64,000 nt of DNA from Halomonas gemina (lineage in GTDB: Bacteria; Pseudomonadota; Gammaproteobacteria; Pseudomonadales; Halomonadaceae). The notes beneath the pieces were generated by a model. That model saw only the letters and a list, made by a program, of their open reading frames with translations. It had not been told where the DNA came from and made no database searches. The stretch spans positions 620,001 to 684,000 of the forward strand of contig NZ_JAMJPK010000001.1 in NCBI RefSeq assembly GCF_023554995.1. Direction: 5' to 3'. This document shows positions 57,280 through 64,000 of this stretch, piece by piece. The position numbers and the translations under genes were made by a program. Numbering within the stretch: the stretch's first letter is position 1; every line of letters starts with the position of its first letter.

Positions 57280-58209
57280 ATGACATCACCGCCGCTTCGC
57301 TACCGACGACTGATCTTCACCCTGCTGCCACGCATTCTGCACTTCCTGTGGCGCGTGCTGTGCGCCTTCCTGCGCAACCGCGGCATCCTGCTGGCGGGTG
57401 GCGTAGGCTACAACATCCTGCTCTCCATCGTGCCACTTTTCGCCCTGATGGTGGTGCTGCTGGCCGGGGTGGTCGACCAGCAGCACCTGCTGGAGGTGCT
57501 GACCATCCAGGCCCGCCACCTGGCCCCTGCCCACGCCGAGGTGCTGCTCGATGCGGTACGCACCCTGCTCGACTCCCGGGACGTGATAGGCATCCTGGGC
57601 TTTCCCGTACTGCTGCTGTTCAGCTCCTTCGCCTTCCGCATGCTAGAGGATGCCCTGGCGATCATCTTCCCTGCCTCGGACGCCCACCATCCTGGGCGCA
57701 GTGCCTGGGTCTCGGTACTGCTGCCCTACGGCTTCATGCTGGTGCTGGGGGCGGGGCTGCTGGCGCTGACCCTGCTGGTCAGCCTGGTCAGCTCGATGAA
57801 TGCCCTGTGGCTGGCCCTGTTCGAGCGCGAACTGCCGCTGGCTGGCCTCTCCGAGCCGATGCTCAACCTGACCAGCTTCCTCGGCGTCTTCCTGTTGTTC
57901 AGCGCCATCTACAAGGTCCTGCCGGTGGTGACGATCGCCCTGCGTCGCGCCCTGGTGGGGGGCTTCGTCGCCGCCCTGCTGTGGGAGGGAGTGCGCCTGC
58001 TGCTGGTCTTCTACTTTGCCAATATCTCGCTGGTGAACGCGGTGTATGGCTCCCTGGCAACCCTGGTCGTCGTGCTGCTGAGCCTGGAGGTGGGCGCCAT
58101 CATCCTGCTGCTCGGCGCCCAGGTGATTGCCGAGCTGGAGCGCAATGCCCGCCTCGGCCTGGCCTGGCATATCGACCCGCGCCGCCAGGCGGTGACCCAC
58201 GTCGACTAG
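57280..58209 (+). CDS. YihY/BrkB family inner-membrane protein
   Basis: A 309-residue protein with about six helices. The family segments RNRGILLAGGVGYNILLSIVPLFAL and VALRR/VGGFVAALLWEG are present. Earlier claims that family members are ribonucleases (RNase BN) are no longer held; the role is unknown. It lies 49 bases upstream of the surface cassette but has its own start. Confidence 0.9.
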   Translation: MTSPPLRYRRLIFTLLPRILHFLWRVLCAFLRNRGILLAGGVGYNILLSIVPLFALMVVLLAGVVDQQHLLEVLTIQARHLAPAHAEVLLDAVRTLLDSRDVIGILGFPVLLLFSSFAFRMLEDALAIIFPASDAHHPGRSAWVSVLLPYGFMLVLGAGLLALTLLVSLVSSMNALWLALFERELPLAGLSEPMLNLTSFLGVFLLFSAIYKVLPVVTIALRRALVGGFVAALLWEGVRLLLVFYFANISLVNAVYGSLATLVVVLLSLEVGAIILLLGAQVIAELERNARLGLAWHIDPRRQAVTHVD

Positions 58210-58258
58210 TGGGGTAGAGTCTGTCCCTTGCTCCACAAGGTGCCAACCTGCCGATCTC

Positions 58259-58702
58259 ATGATCAAACGCCTTATACACTCAAGCAGCAACAACGCGACC
58301 TTTCTGCGTTTCGCCATCGTTGCTTGCAGCATTTCCGCCATCGACATCAGTGTGCTGTACGGACTGCACGAGGGCTATCAGGTCAATGTGTTCCTGTCCC
58401 GTATCTTTTCCTACTTCCTTGCCATGACCGCCGGCTACTTCCTGAACCGTCATTTTACCTTTCATCGTCACCAGCGCTTTCGCAAACTCCTGGCCGATCT
58501 CGTTCGCTTCTATTCCGTTTTCACGGTGGGCGGACTGATCAACTACGGGATCTTCGCCGTGACTGTCACTCTCGGTCATCAGCTGGGCCTCAAACCCGGC
58601 GCGACCTTCTTGCTCCCCTTGCTGGGCGTCTGGCTCGGCGGCATGGCAGGCATGAGCTTCAATTATGTCGTTTCCCACAAGCTGGTCTTTCGACAACCAT
58701 GA
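58259..58702 (+). CDS. GtrA family membrane protein (first gene of the surface cassette)
   Basis: A 147-residue protein with four predicted helices and the GtrA segments FLRFAIVACSISAIDISVLYGL and SYFLAMTAGYFLNRHFTF. GtrA proteins help move polyprenyl-linked sugars across the membrane. The stop overlaps the sulfotransferase start by 4 bases. The DNA appears poorer in G and C than flanking genes, by inspection. The ribosome site is weak. Confidence 0.88.
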   Translation: MIKRLIHSSSNNATFLRFAIVACSISAIDISVLYGLHEGYQVNVFLSRIFSYFLAMTAGYFLNRHFTFHRHQRFRKLLADLVRFYSVFTVGGLINYGIFAVTVTLGHQLGLKPGATFLLPLLGVWLGGMAGMSFNYVVSHKLVFRQP

Positions 58703-59877
58703 CCCTCTTGCTGACATTGATCGAGGGCGTTGGCCTCTACGTGGCCTGGTGGCTGCGGTCGCTGATCGCCTGGCGAGACCCCCGCGCCCCCATGACCCTC
58801 CGGCGATTCATCGTGCTGCTGTTGGGCATGCCGATATTTCTGTTGGTTCAGCTCGTTCACGCAACCTGCCTTCTGCTGGACGAACTGCTCTTTCCAAGCT
58901 ATCGAAAGATTGCCATCAAACGCCCTCTGTTTATCACCGGCATCCCCAGAAGTGGAACCACGTTTCTGCATCGCACTCTCGCTGTGGACGGGGAGCGCTA
59001 CACAACCCTGACCACCTGGGAGGCACTGCTCGCCCCCTCCATCGTTCAGCGCCGGATCATTCAAGGTCTCGCCCGGATTGACGGCCTGCTGGGTGGCCCC
59101 GGCAGACGCATTCTCGGCGTCCTGACCCGGCGACTGGCCGGTAGGCTTACCGAGATTCACGAGGTGGGGCTGGAGGCAGCGGAGGAAGACTACCTGGCCC
59201 TCTTGCCGGCGGCCGGCTGCTTCATCCTGCTGCTTGCCTTCCCCGGCGCTATCGGACTGCAACGACTTGGCCACCTGGACCGGCAGATGCCTTGTAACCG
59301 CCGTCAACGCCTGCTTCGCTTCTATCGAAGCTGCCTGCAGCGGCATCTGTATAGCGACGGCGGGCGCCGGTTTCTGCTGTCCAAGAACGCTGCGTTCGGC
59401 AGCTGGATCACCGGCCTGCAAGCCATCTGTCCGGACGCGCGATTCATTCTGTGCATACGTGAGCCGCTTGCCGCCCTGAGCTCGCAGATCAGCTCGATCG
59501 ACAGCGCCCGCGCCCTTTTCGGCACAGCGGTGAACAGCGAAGCGCTCCAGCGACTGTTTGCCCATCAATTCGCCGAGACGCTAGAGCACATGGCAGCGAC
59601 CGTCCCGAACAGTCCGACCAACAGGATAGCCGTGGTGGACATGGCAGATCTCGGTGCCGACCCGGCTACCGTCATTCCCGCCACTCTCGTCCGGCTGGAT
59701 ATTCCAGTCAGCCAGGCACTGATGGTCCATCTGGCGATGTTGCCCAGGCGCCAGCCCAGCCGCCACCAGCATTCGGTCGACCGGCTCGCACTGCCGTCAG
59801 GGGAACTGGAGCAACGACTGTACCCCCCCTATCATCGCTTGGCGGACCTTCCCCACCGGACACGGATAGCGACGTGA
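58699..59877 (+). CDS. Sulfotransferase family protein
   Basis: A 392-residue protein. An N-terminal hydrophobic hairpin (about 1-60) suggests membrane association. The PAPS 5'-phosphosulfate loop GIPRSGTTFLHRT is at 81-93, and a helix with REPLAALSSQ carries the 3'-phosphate site. It would transfer sulfate from PAPS to a glycan or lipid hydroxyl. The frame opens earlier, but the real start is ATG 58699 in the overlap ATGA. It overlaps the next gene by 4 bases. Confidence 0.85.
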   Translation: MTLLLTLIEGVGLYVAWWLRSLIAWRDPRAPMTLRRFIVLLLGMPIFLLVQLVHATCLLLDELLFPSYRKIAIKRPLFITGIPRSGTTFLHRTLAVDGERYTTLTTWEALLAPSIVQRRIIQGLARIDGLLGGPGRRILGVLTRRLAGRLTEIHEVGLEAAEEDYLALLPAAGCFILLLAFPGAIGLQRLGHLDRQMPCNRRQRLLRFYRSCLQRHLYSDGGRRFLLSKNAAFGSWITGLQAICPDARFILCIREPLAALSSQISSIDSARALFGTAVNSEALQRLFAHQFAETLEHMAATVPNSPTNRIAVVDMADLGADPATVIPATLVRLDIPVSQALMVHLAMLPRRQPSRHQHSVDRLALPSGELEQRLYPPYHRLADLPHRTRIAT

Positions 59878-61007
59878 ACGACACCTCGTATCATCTAGAT
59901 ACTGCCAGCCTGACTGCCGGACAGCTGCGCGTTGCCATCTTTTCCGACTCGTTTCCCGTGCGCAACGGCACCGGCGCCTATTACCACGATCTCCTTGCAC
60001 ATCTGCATTCGCACGTAGCCGCCGTAGAGGTGATTCAGCCACGGCCAAGGGGACGATTCAGCATTCTTTCCCTACCGCTGCCCGGGGATCCGACGCAACA
60101 ATTGGTGGTCCCGAACCTGTTCCGTATTCGCCGCCAGCTGTCCAGATTGCGGCCCAATATCATCGTGAGTGTCACGCCTGGCCCCTTCGGCCTATTGGGT
60201 CTATGGATGGGGCGCCAGCACGGCTGTGGCTTCATTTCCGCCTATCATACGAATTTCGAGGGCCTGGCAGACCTTTACTGGGGGCCCGTGAAAAAACGCG
60301 TCATCAACGGGTCGTTGCAAGGGGTCAACCGTTTCATCTGTCGTCGTAGCACTACCGTGCTGGCCAACAACGGGGCTCTCACCGAACCGGTAAGGGCCCT
60401 GGGCGCCCCGCAGGTGGACATCATGGGGACGCCCCTGGCCTGCGAATTTCTCGAACCGCCGACGACGCCGCCATCGGGAACCCTGGAGCAGGTCTGCTTC
60501 GCCGGACGGCTGGCCAAGGAAAAGAATATCGACGCCTTCATTGATGCGGCCCGAAGCCACCCTCAATGCCGTTTCGTGATCGGCGGCGATGGACCGTTGC
60601 GCAAGATGGTACTGCAGGCGACCGAGGAGCTGGACAATCTCGACTATCGCGGCTGGCTGAACCGGGATGCATTGCGGACACTGATAGATGAATCCAGCCT
60701 GCTGGTGCTGCCCTCTCACATGGAAACCTTCGGTTCCATCGCACTGGAAGCGCTGTCTCGGGGACGACCGGCGCTGGTCTCCGAGAATGCCGGCATCCAC
60801 CACTGGCCACAGCTCGCCGACGCCCTGATCCCGCTCGGCACTGGCGCCTCGGTCGCCGATGCCCTGGACGAGCTTGCCGTCTGGCCCGCCGAGACCTGGA
60901 AGGAAAAGGCAGGCCTGGCACGCCAGGCTGCCGAAACGCTCAATCGAGAGACCGTGGCGCAATGGCTGGCCGTGCTGTGCCGTCACGCGCGAGAAGGCCG
61001 AGGATGA
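59874..61007 (+). CDS. GT4 family glycosyltransferase
   Basis: A 377-residue GT-B enzyme. The N-terminal domain (about 15-190) has FSDSFPVRNGTGAYYH; the C-terminal nucleotide-sugar domain has VCFAGRLAKEKNID and the E-x7-E motif in METFGSIALEAL. It resembles enzymes that glycosylate diacylglycerol or phosphoinositol lipids; donor and acceptor are not determined. The start is GTG 59874 in a GTGA overlap. Confidence 0.88.
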   Translation: MNDTSYHLDTASLTAGQLRVAIFSDSFPVRNGTGAYYHDLLAHLHSHVAAVEVIQPRPRGRFSILSLPLPGDPTQQLVVPNLFRIRRQLSRLRPNIIVSVTPGPFGLLGLWMGRQHGCGFISAYHTNFEGLADLYWGPVKKRVINGSLQGVNRFICRRSTTVLANNGALTEPVRALGAPQVDIMGTPLACEFLEPPTTPPSGTLEQVCFAGRLAKEKNIDAFIDAARSHPQCRFVIGGDGPLRKMVLQATEELDNLDYRGWLNRDALRTLIDESSLLVLPSHMETFGSIALEALSRGRPALVSENAGIHHWPQLADALIPLGTGASVADALDELAVWPAETWKEKAGLARQAAETLNRETVAQWLAVLCRHAREGRG

Positions 61008-61711
61008 CAGCATTGATCAGCATTCACGACGTCATGCCCGAGACCCTTGACCATGTCGGTCGTCTTATCCGCCGACTGAAGGACAACGGCCATTGCGCCA
61101 TCACGCTGCTGGTGGTGCCGGGCAGGAACTGGTCAGCCGACGACATTCGTCGGCTGACCGAGTGGTCCGACGACGGGATCGAGTTAGCCGCCCATGGCTG
61201 GCATCACCGGGCCGCAGCCATTCGGGGAATATGGCACCGACTGCATGCCGTCTTTCTCTCACGAGACGCGGCGGAACATCTGGCCCTCGATGCCGATGCC
61301 ATCGAAGCCCTCATGCGGGACAGCGCAGCCTGGTTCATTCGGCAGGGGCTCCCGACTCCGACTACCTATGTGCCACCTGCATGGGCCCTGGGTCCCTTGC
61401 CCAGGGACCGCTGGTCTTCACTGCCTTTCCGACGAATCGAGGTCACACGCGGCATCATTGACATCGCGTCTGGACGGCTTTACTCACTACCACTGGTGGG
61501 ATTCGAGGCCGATACCCGATACCGGGCCGCCTTCCTGCGCCGCTGGAACCGCTTTCAAGTCTGGCAGGCTCGCCGCCGAAATCGGCCACTGCGCGTCGGC
61601 ATCCATCCGCATGACGGAGAGCTGAAACTGGCGGATGATCTGGCGGCGTTCATCAAGCATGGCTGGAAGTCCCGGCGTATGGACGACGGGGCCTGGCAAG
61701 AATCCGCATGA
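61004..61711 (+). CDS. Polysaccharide deacetylase family protein (DUF2334-like)
   Basis: A 235-residue NodB-fold protein without a signal peptide. LISIHDVMPETL is the metal-binding first motif and ELAAHGWHHRA the H-x-x-H(H) second motif; RVGIHPHD carries the late histidine. It would remove acetyl groups from sugar units, in the cytosol if no export occurs. Start ATG 61004 is in an ATGA overlap with the glycosyltransferase stop. It ends the cassette. Confidence 0.85.
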   Translation: MTALISIHDVMPETLDHVGRLIRRLKDNGHCAITLLVVPGRNWSADDIRRLTEWSDDGIELAAHGWHHRAAAIRGIWHRLHAVFLSRDAAEHLALDADAIEALMRDSAAWFIRQGLPTPTTYVPPAWALGPLPRDRWSSLPFRRIEVTRGIIDIASGRLYSLPLVGFEADTRYRAAFLRRWNRFQVWQARRRNRPLRVGIHPHDGELKLADDLAAFIKHGWKSRRMDDGAWQESA

Positions 61712-61774
61712 TGCCTCGCCTGCTCGGGTGGAGATATCATCAGGCAGCGCGACAGAGATGACGCCCACCCACCC

Positions 61775-63262
61775 TCAGAAAGTCGACAACCCCGTTGCCT
61801 CCATGACCCGATAGCGCAGCCCCTGCCAGGCCGTGGCGTCATCGAAGGCCTCGAAGGGCTCGCTGGTGAGCCGCTGCGGCGTACTCTGCCAACGACGCTC
61901 GAAGAAGGCCGCGGCATCGCGCAGGGCCGAGGTCTCAACGGGCCCCGCCAGGCGCACGCTGGTCTCCAGGTTCAGGTCGTCGAGGTTGCGCCGGGTGAAG
62001 TTGGCAGAGCCGAGGATCATCTCGGCCTCGGCGCCGACCGCGGCGGGCCGGCGCAGCAGCAGCTTGCTGTGGCACTGCTCGCCTTGGCTGGCACACCAGC
62101 GCACCGGGATACCGGCGGCATGCAGTTCGCGAGCCACGGGCCGGTTGGGGATGCCGCCCTTCTCCAGCCCGAAGGCATCGCGGTTGGGGTCGAGCAGCAC
62201 GCGTAGCGCCACCCCGCGGGCCTTGGCGGCCACCAGCGCGGCGATCACCTCGCGGTGGGCCAGATAGAAGACGGCGATGTCCAGGCGGTCACCCTCGCCG
62301 CTGGCCTCGATGGCCGCCAGCAGGGCATCGCGGATCGTGCCCTCGGTGAGCACCTGCAGCCTGGCCTGCTCGGTCGCCTGGTTCTCGTCGTCGGGCGGCA
62401 CCGGCCCGGCCAGGCTCACGCCAGACCAGCCCGCCACCGGCCGCTCGGAGGCCAGCAGGTCCAGTGCCGCCGCTCCCTCGAAACGCAGCGCCACATTACC
62501 GTGCAGGCTGCTGGCGTCATGGGGATTGGCGGAGGTGACCAGTCCCGCCCAGCCTTCGCCATGGTCCACCACCAGGGTCTTGCGATGGTTGGCATTGAAG
62601 TTGAGCAGGGCCAGGTAGCTGCGCAGCGGCACCCGCCCGGGCCCCAGGGCATTGGGCAGCCAGCCCCCGTCGCTACCGTTGCCCAACCAGCGCGGCCCCA
62701 GGTGCCAGCCTCCCGACCACAGCGGGTTGGAGGCCCGCAACCGATTGAGGTCGGTGATCACCACCCGGACACCGGCATCGCGCAGGGCCTGGAAATGCTC
62801 GAGCTCCAGTCCCCCGTAGAGGGTATTGAGCGGGTCGGTGATCACCACCACCTCCATGTCGGGGTGACGGCGCTTCTGCTCGGTCAGCGCATCGGTGACC
62901 TCCGCCGACAGCGGCCGGAACGCCTGGCCGTCGGCGGCCCCGGCGAAGTCGTTAAACAGGAACATGTCCAGCACCACCAGGCGCCGGGCCTGGCCGATCA
63001 GCGCCAGCACCTCGTCGAAGATCTGCCGCCGGGTATGACGCTCGCCCGTGGGGCCATACCAGGTCTCGTCGGCGAGAAAGCGCACGTTGGTAGCAGCGCG
63101 CTCCGGGAAGGCCCGGGAGACGCCCTCGGGCAACGGCTTGTAGCGCTGCCAGGCGCCCATGGCGACCCAGGCCACCAGCAACGCCATCACCAACCATGGC
63201 CACATTCGCCGCCTCCCCTGCCCCGGTGTCTGCCTGCCGTCCATGCCAACCTCTTCGTTCAT
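61775..63262 (-). CDS. Phospholipase D family protein
   Basis: A 495-residue protein with an N-terminal membrane helix (about 20-36). The two HKD half-sites are in NHRKTLVVDHG (near 221) and CHSKLLLRR (near 396), the second followed by LGSANFTRRNLDDLNLE. The family includes phospholipases and cardiolipin synthases; this one lacks the cardiolipin synthase N-terminal pair of helices. The real substrate is not known. It has no obvious operon partner. Confidence 0.88.
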   Translation of the reverse strand: MNEEVGMDGRQTPGQGRRRMWPWLVMALLVAWVAMGAWQRYKPLPEGVSRAFPERAATNVRFLADETWYGPTGERHTRRQIFDEVLALIGQARRLVVLDMFLFNDFAGAADGQAFRPLSAEVTDALTEQKRRHPDMEVVVITDPLNTLYGGLELEHFQALRDAGVRVVITDLNRLRASNPLWSGGWHLGPRWLGNGSDGGWLPNALGPGRVPLRSYLALLNFNANHRKTLVVDHGEGWAGLVTSANPHDASSLHGNVALRFEGAAALDLLASERPVAGWSGVSLAGPVPPDDENQATEQARLQVLTEGTIRDALLAAIEASGEGDRLDIAVFYLAHREVIAALVAAKARGVALRVLLDPNRDAFGLEKGGIPNRPVARELHAAGIPVRWCASQGEQCHSKLLLRRPAAVGAEAEMILGSANFTRRNLDDLNLETSVRLAGPVETSALRDAAAFFERRWQSTPQRLTSEPFEAFDDATAWQGLRYRVMEATGLSTF

Positions 63263-63364
63263 GCCAACGCCTCGGTGACGTCAACGGCCAGCATAGCGAC
63301 AGGGGAGGCAAAAAGCAGTGCACCCGACCAGGGCCGGGCGCACGCAGCACCGACTCAGGGCCGC

Positions 63365-63592
63365 TCAGCGTTGGCGGCGCGCCCGGCGGTGGCGCAGGAT
63401 CAGGCGTGCCAGCCCCGCCAGGGAGGCCACGCCCAGGGCGACGATCCCGAGCACGGCCAGCATCGACGGGCTGCCGGTGTGGGCATGCACCGAGGGGGCA
63501 CCATGTCCCGAGTGGGCCAGTACCGCGGTGGTCGGCAGCATGGCGGCTGCCGAGAGTCCGGCACGAGTGATGGAAGCAAGTCGAGTATTCAT
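63365..63592 (-). CDS. Small His-rich exported/membrane protein beside ureG
   Basis: A 75-residue protein. A signal-peptide-like N-terminus ends at LAHSG; a histidine-rich stretch follows (HSGHGAPSVHAHTG, four His), then one membrane helix (about 47-66) and a basic tail RRARRQR. It lies 37 bases downstream of ureG on the same strand. The combination suggests periplasmic metal binding, perhaps nickel for urease, but this is inferred only from position and composition. Confidence 0.7.
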   Translation of the reverse strand: MNTRLASITRAGLSAAAMLPTTAVLAHSGHGAPSVHAHTGSPSMLAVLGIVALGVASLAGLARLILRHRRARRQR

Positions 63593-63629
63593 GGAGGGGT
63601 CTCCCGGATCAGGCGAAGGATGGATGAGG

Positions 63630-64000
63630 TCAGGCGGTAGCAGGCTCGGTCCGGCTCTCGGGCGGGCGGCGATCCGACGGCCGGCGCTCCGGCAACATGC
63701 CCCGGTCGAGGATGAAGCGGATGATCTCCTCGAGCCCGACGCCGTCGTAGAGGTTGGTGAACACGAAGGGACGCTCGCCGCGCATCTTGCGAGAATCACG
63801 GTCCATCACCTCCAGCGAGGCGTGGACCTGCTCGGCGATATCGATCTTGTTGATGATCAAGAGATCCGACTTGGTGATGCCGGGGCCGCCCTTGCGCGGG
63901 ATCTTGTCACCGGCGGAGACGTCGATCACATAGAGGGTCAGGTCGGAGAGCTCCGGGCTGAAGGTGGCCGAGAGGTTGTCCCCGCCGGATTCCACCAGCA
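63630..64000 (-). CDS. ureG: Urease accessory GTPase UreG, C-terminal part
   Basis: The visible 123 residues run from the right edge to the stop. They contain [40 protein letters not shown] and the NKID guanine-specificity motif, all diagnostic of UreG, which delivers nickel to urease with GTP hydrolysis. The P-loop half lies outside the window. The C-terminus has a variable [12 protein letters not shown] tail. Other urease genes probably lie to the right. Confidence 0.95.
   Translation of the reverse strand, partial: LVESGGDNLSATFSPELSDLTLYVIDVSAGDKIPRKGGPGITKSDLLIINKIDIAEQVHASLEVMDRDSRKMRGERPFVFTNLYDGVGLEEIIRFILDRGMLPERRPSDRRPPESRTEPATA

Overview
The window reads as a chromosomal segment of a halophilic gammaproteobacterium, most likely Halomonas or a close relative in the Halomonadaceae. 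This is an inference from gene content and high-GC coding style: hda next to a PerM-type gene, purM-purN, apbC, dcd, a phasin, an EhuB-like (ectoine-type) binding protein, ureG, and several families of short intergenic palindromes. There is no prophage, integrase, intact insertion sequence, rRNA or CRISPR array. Almost all of the DNA is ordinary core and metabolic genome; the accessory flavour lies in the intergenic repeats and in one four-gene surface cassette.

Layout. 1-9.8 kb: a protein tail cut by the window edge, two large GGDEF-EAL c-di-GMP proteins, an SLT-like lipoprotein, and an RNase J family nuclease. Two perfect FNR/Anr-type boxes lie in the divergent region between the second GGDEF-EAL gene and the nuclease. 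9.9-15.2 kb: an H-NS-like protein with an AT-hook-like tail, then a compact molybdenum-cofactor operon (mobA-mobB fusion, moeA, moaC-moaD fusion, moaE, moaA), all leftward. 15.4-17.3 kb: an XRE-cupin regulator and a UraA-type permease. 17.4-25.2 kb: a complete leftward glycerol ABC-importer operon (glpSTPQUV) ending in a glycerol-3-phosphate dehydrogenase. 25.8-30.7 kb: nucleobase salvage (upp, gpt, apt, a purine permease), ung and riboflavin synthase. 30.8-35.1 kb: methionine import (metNIQ), free methionine-R-sulfoxide reductase and two tRNA-Val genes, bracketed by two inverted copies of a REP-doublet element. 35.2-39.3 kb: glpK, glpR and a second glpD. 39.4-43.6 kb: a histidine phosphatase and a phosphonate-type importer (phnDCEE). 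43.6-53.9 kb: an EEP-family protein, fumC, phasin, lipoprotein, EhuB-like protein, hda, AI-2E family transporter, purMN, dcd and apbC. 54-58.2 kb: a coiled-coil membrane protein, arfB, a spermidine synthase-like protein, and YqhA and YihY family membrane proteins. 58.3-61.7 kb: a translationally coupled cassette of GtrA, sulfotransferase, GT4 glycosyltransferase and polysaccharide deacetylase genes. 61.8-64 kb: a PLD-family protein, a small His-rich membrane protein and the end of ureG.

How the parts connect. The two glp loci form one glycerol regulon. Sites matching the GlpR operator consensus, as I recall it from E. coli, at 18 of 20 positions occur upstream of glpS, between glpK and glpR, and upstream of glpD. 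Glycerol would enter by the ABC importer, be phosphorylated by GlpK, and be oxidised by one of two GlpD paralogues. The two ATPases of the importer have complementary motif losses, which predicts one working and one degenerate ATP site. The methionine block pairs import with repair of oxidised free methionine, and is preceded by a self-contained promoter-structured RNA-terminator unit that may be a leader switch or a small RNA.

The best candidate for an undescribed system is the 58.3-61.7 kb cassette, whose four genes each overlap by 4 bp and which I read as building a sulfated, deacetylated surface glycan or glycolipid. The MoaC-MoaD fusion, the orphan RNA before metN and the paired FNR boxes are the other items worth checking first.
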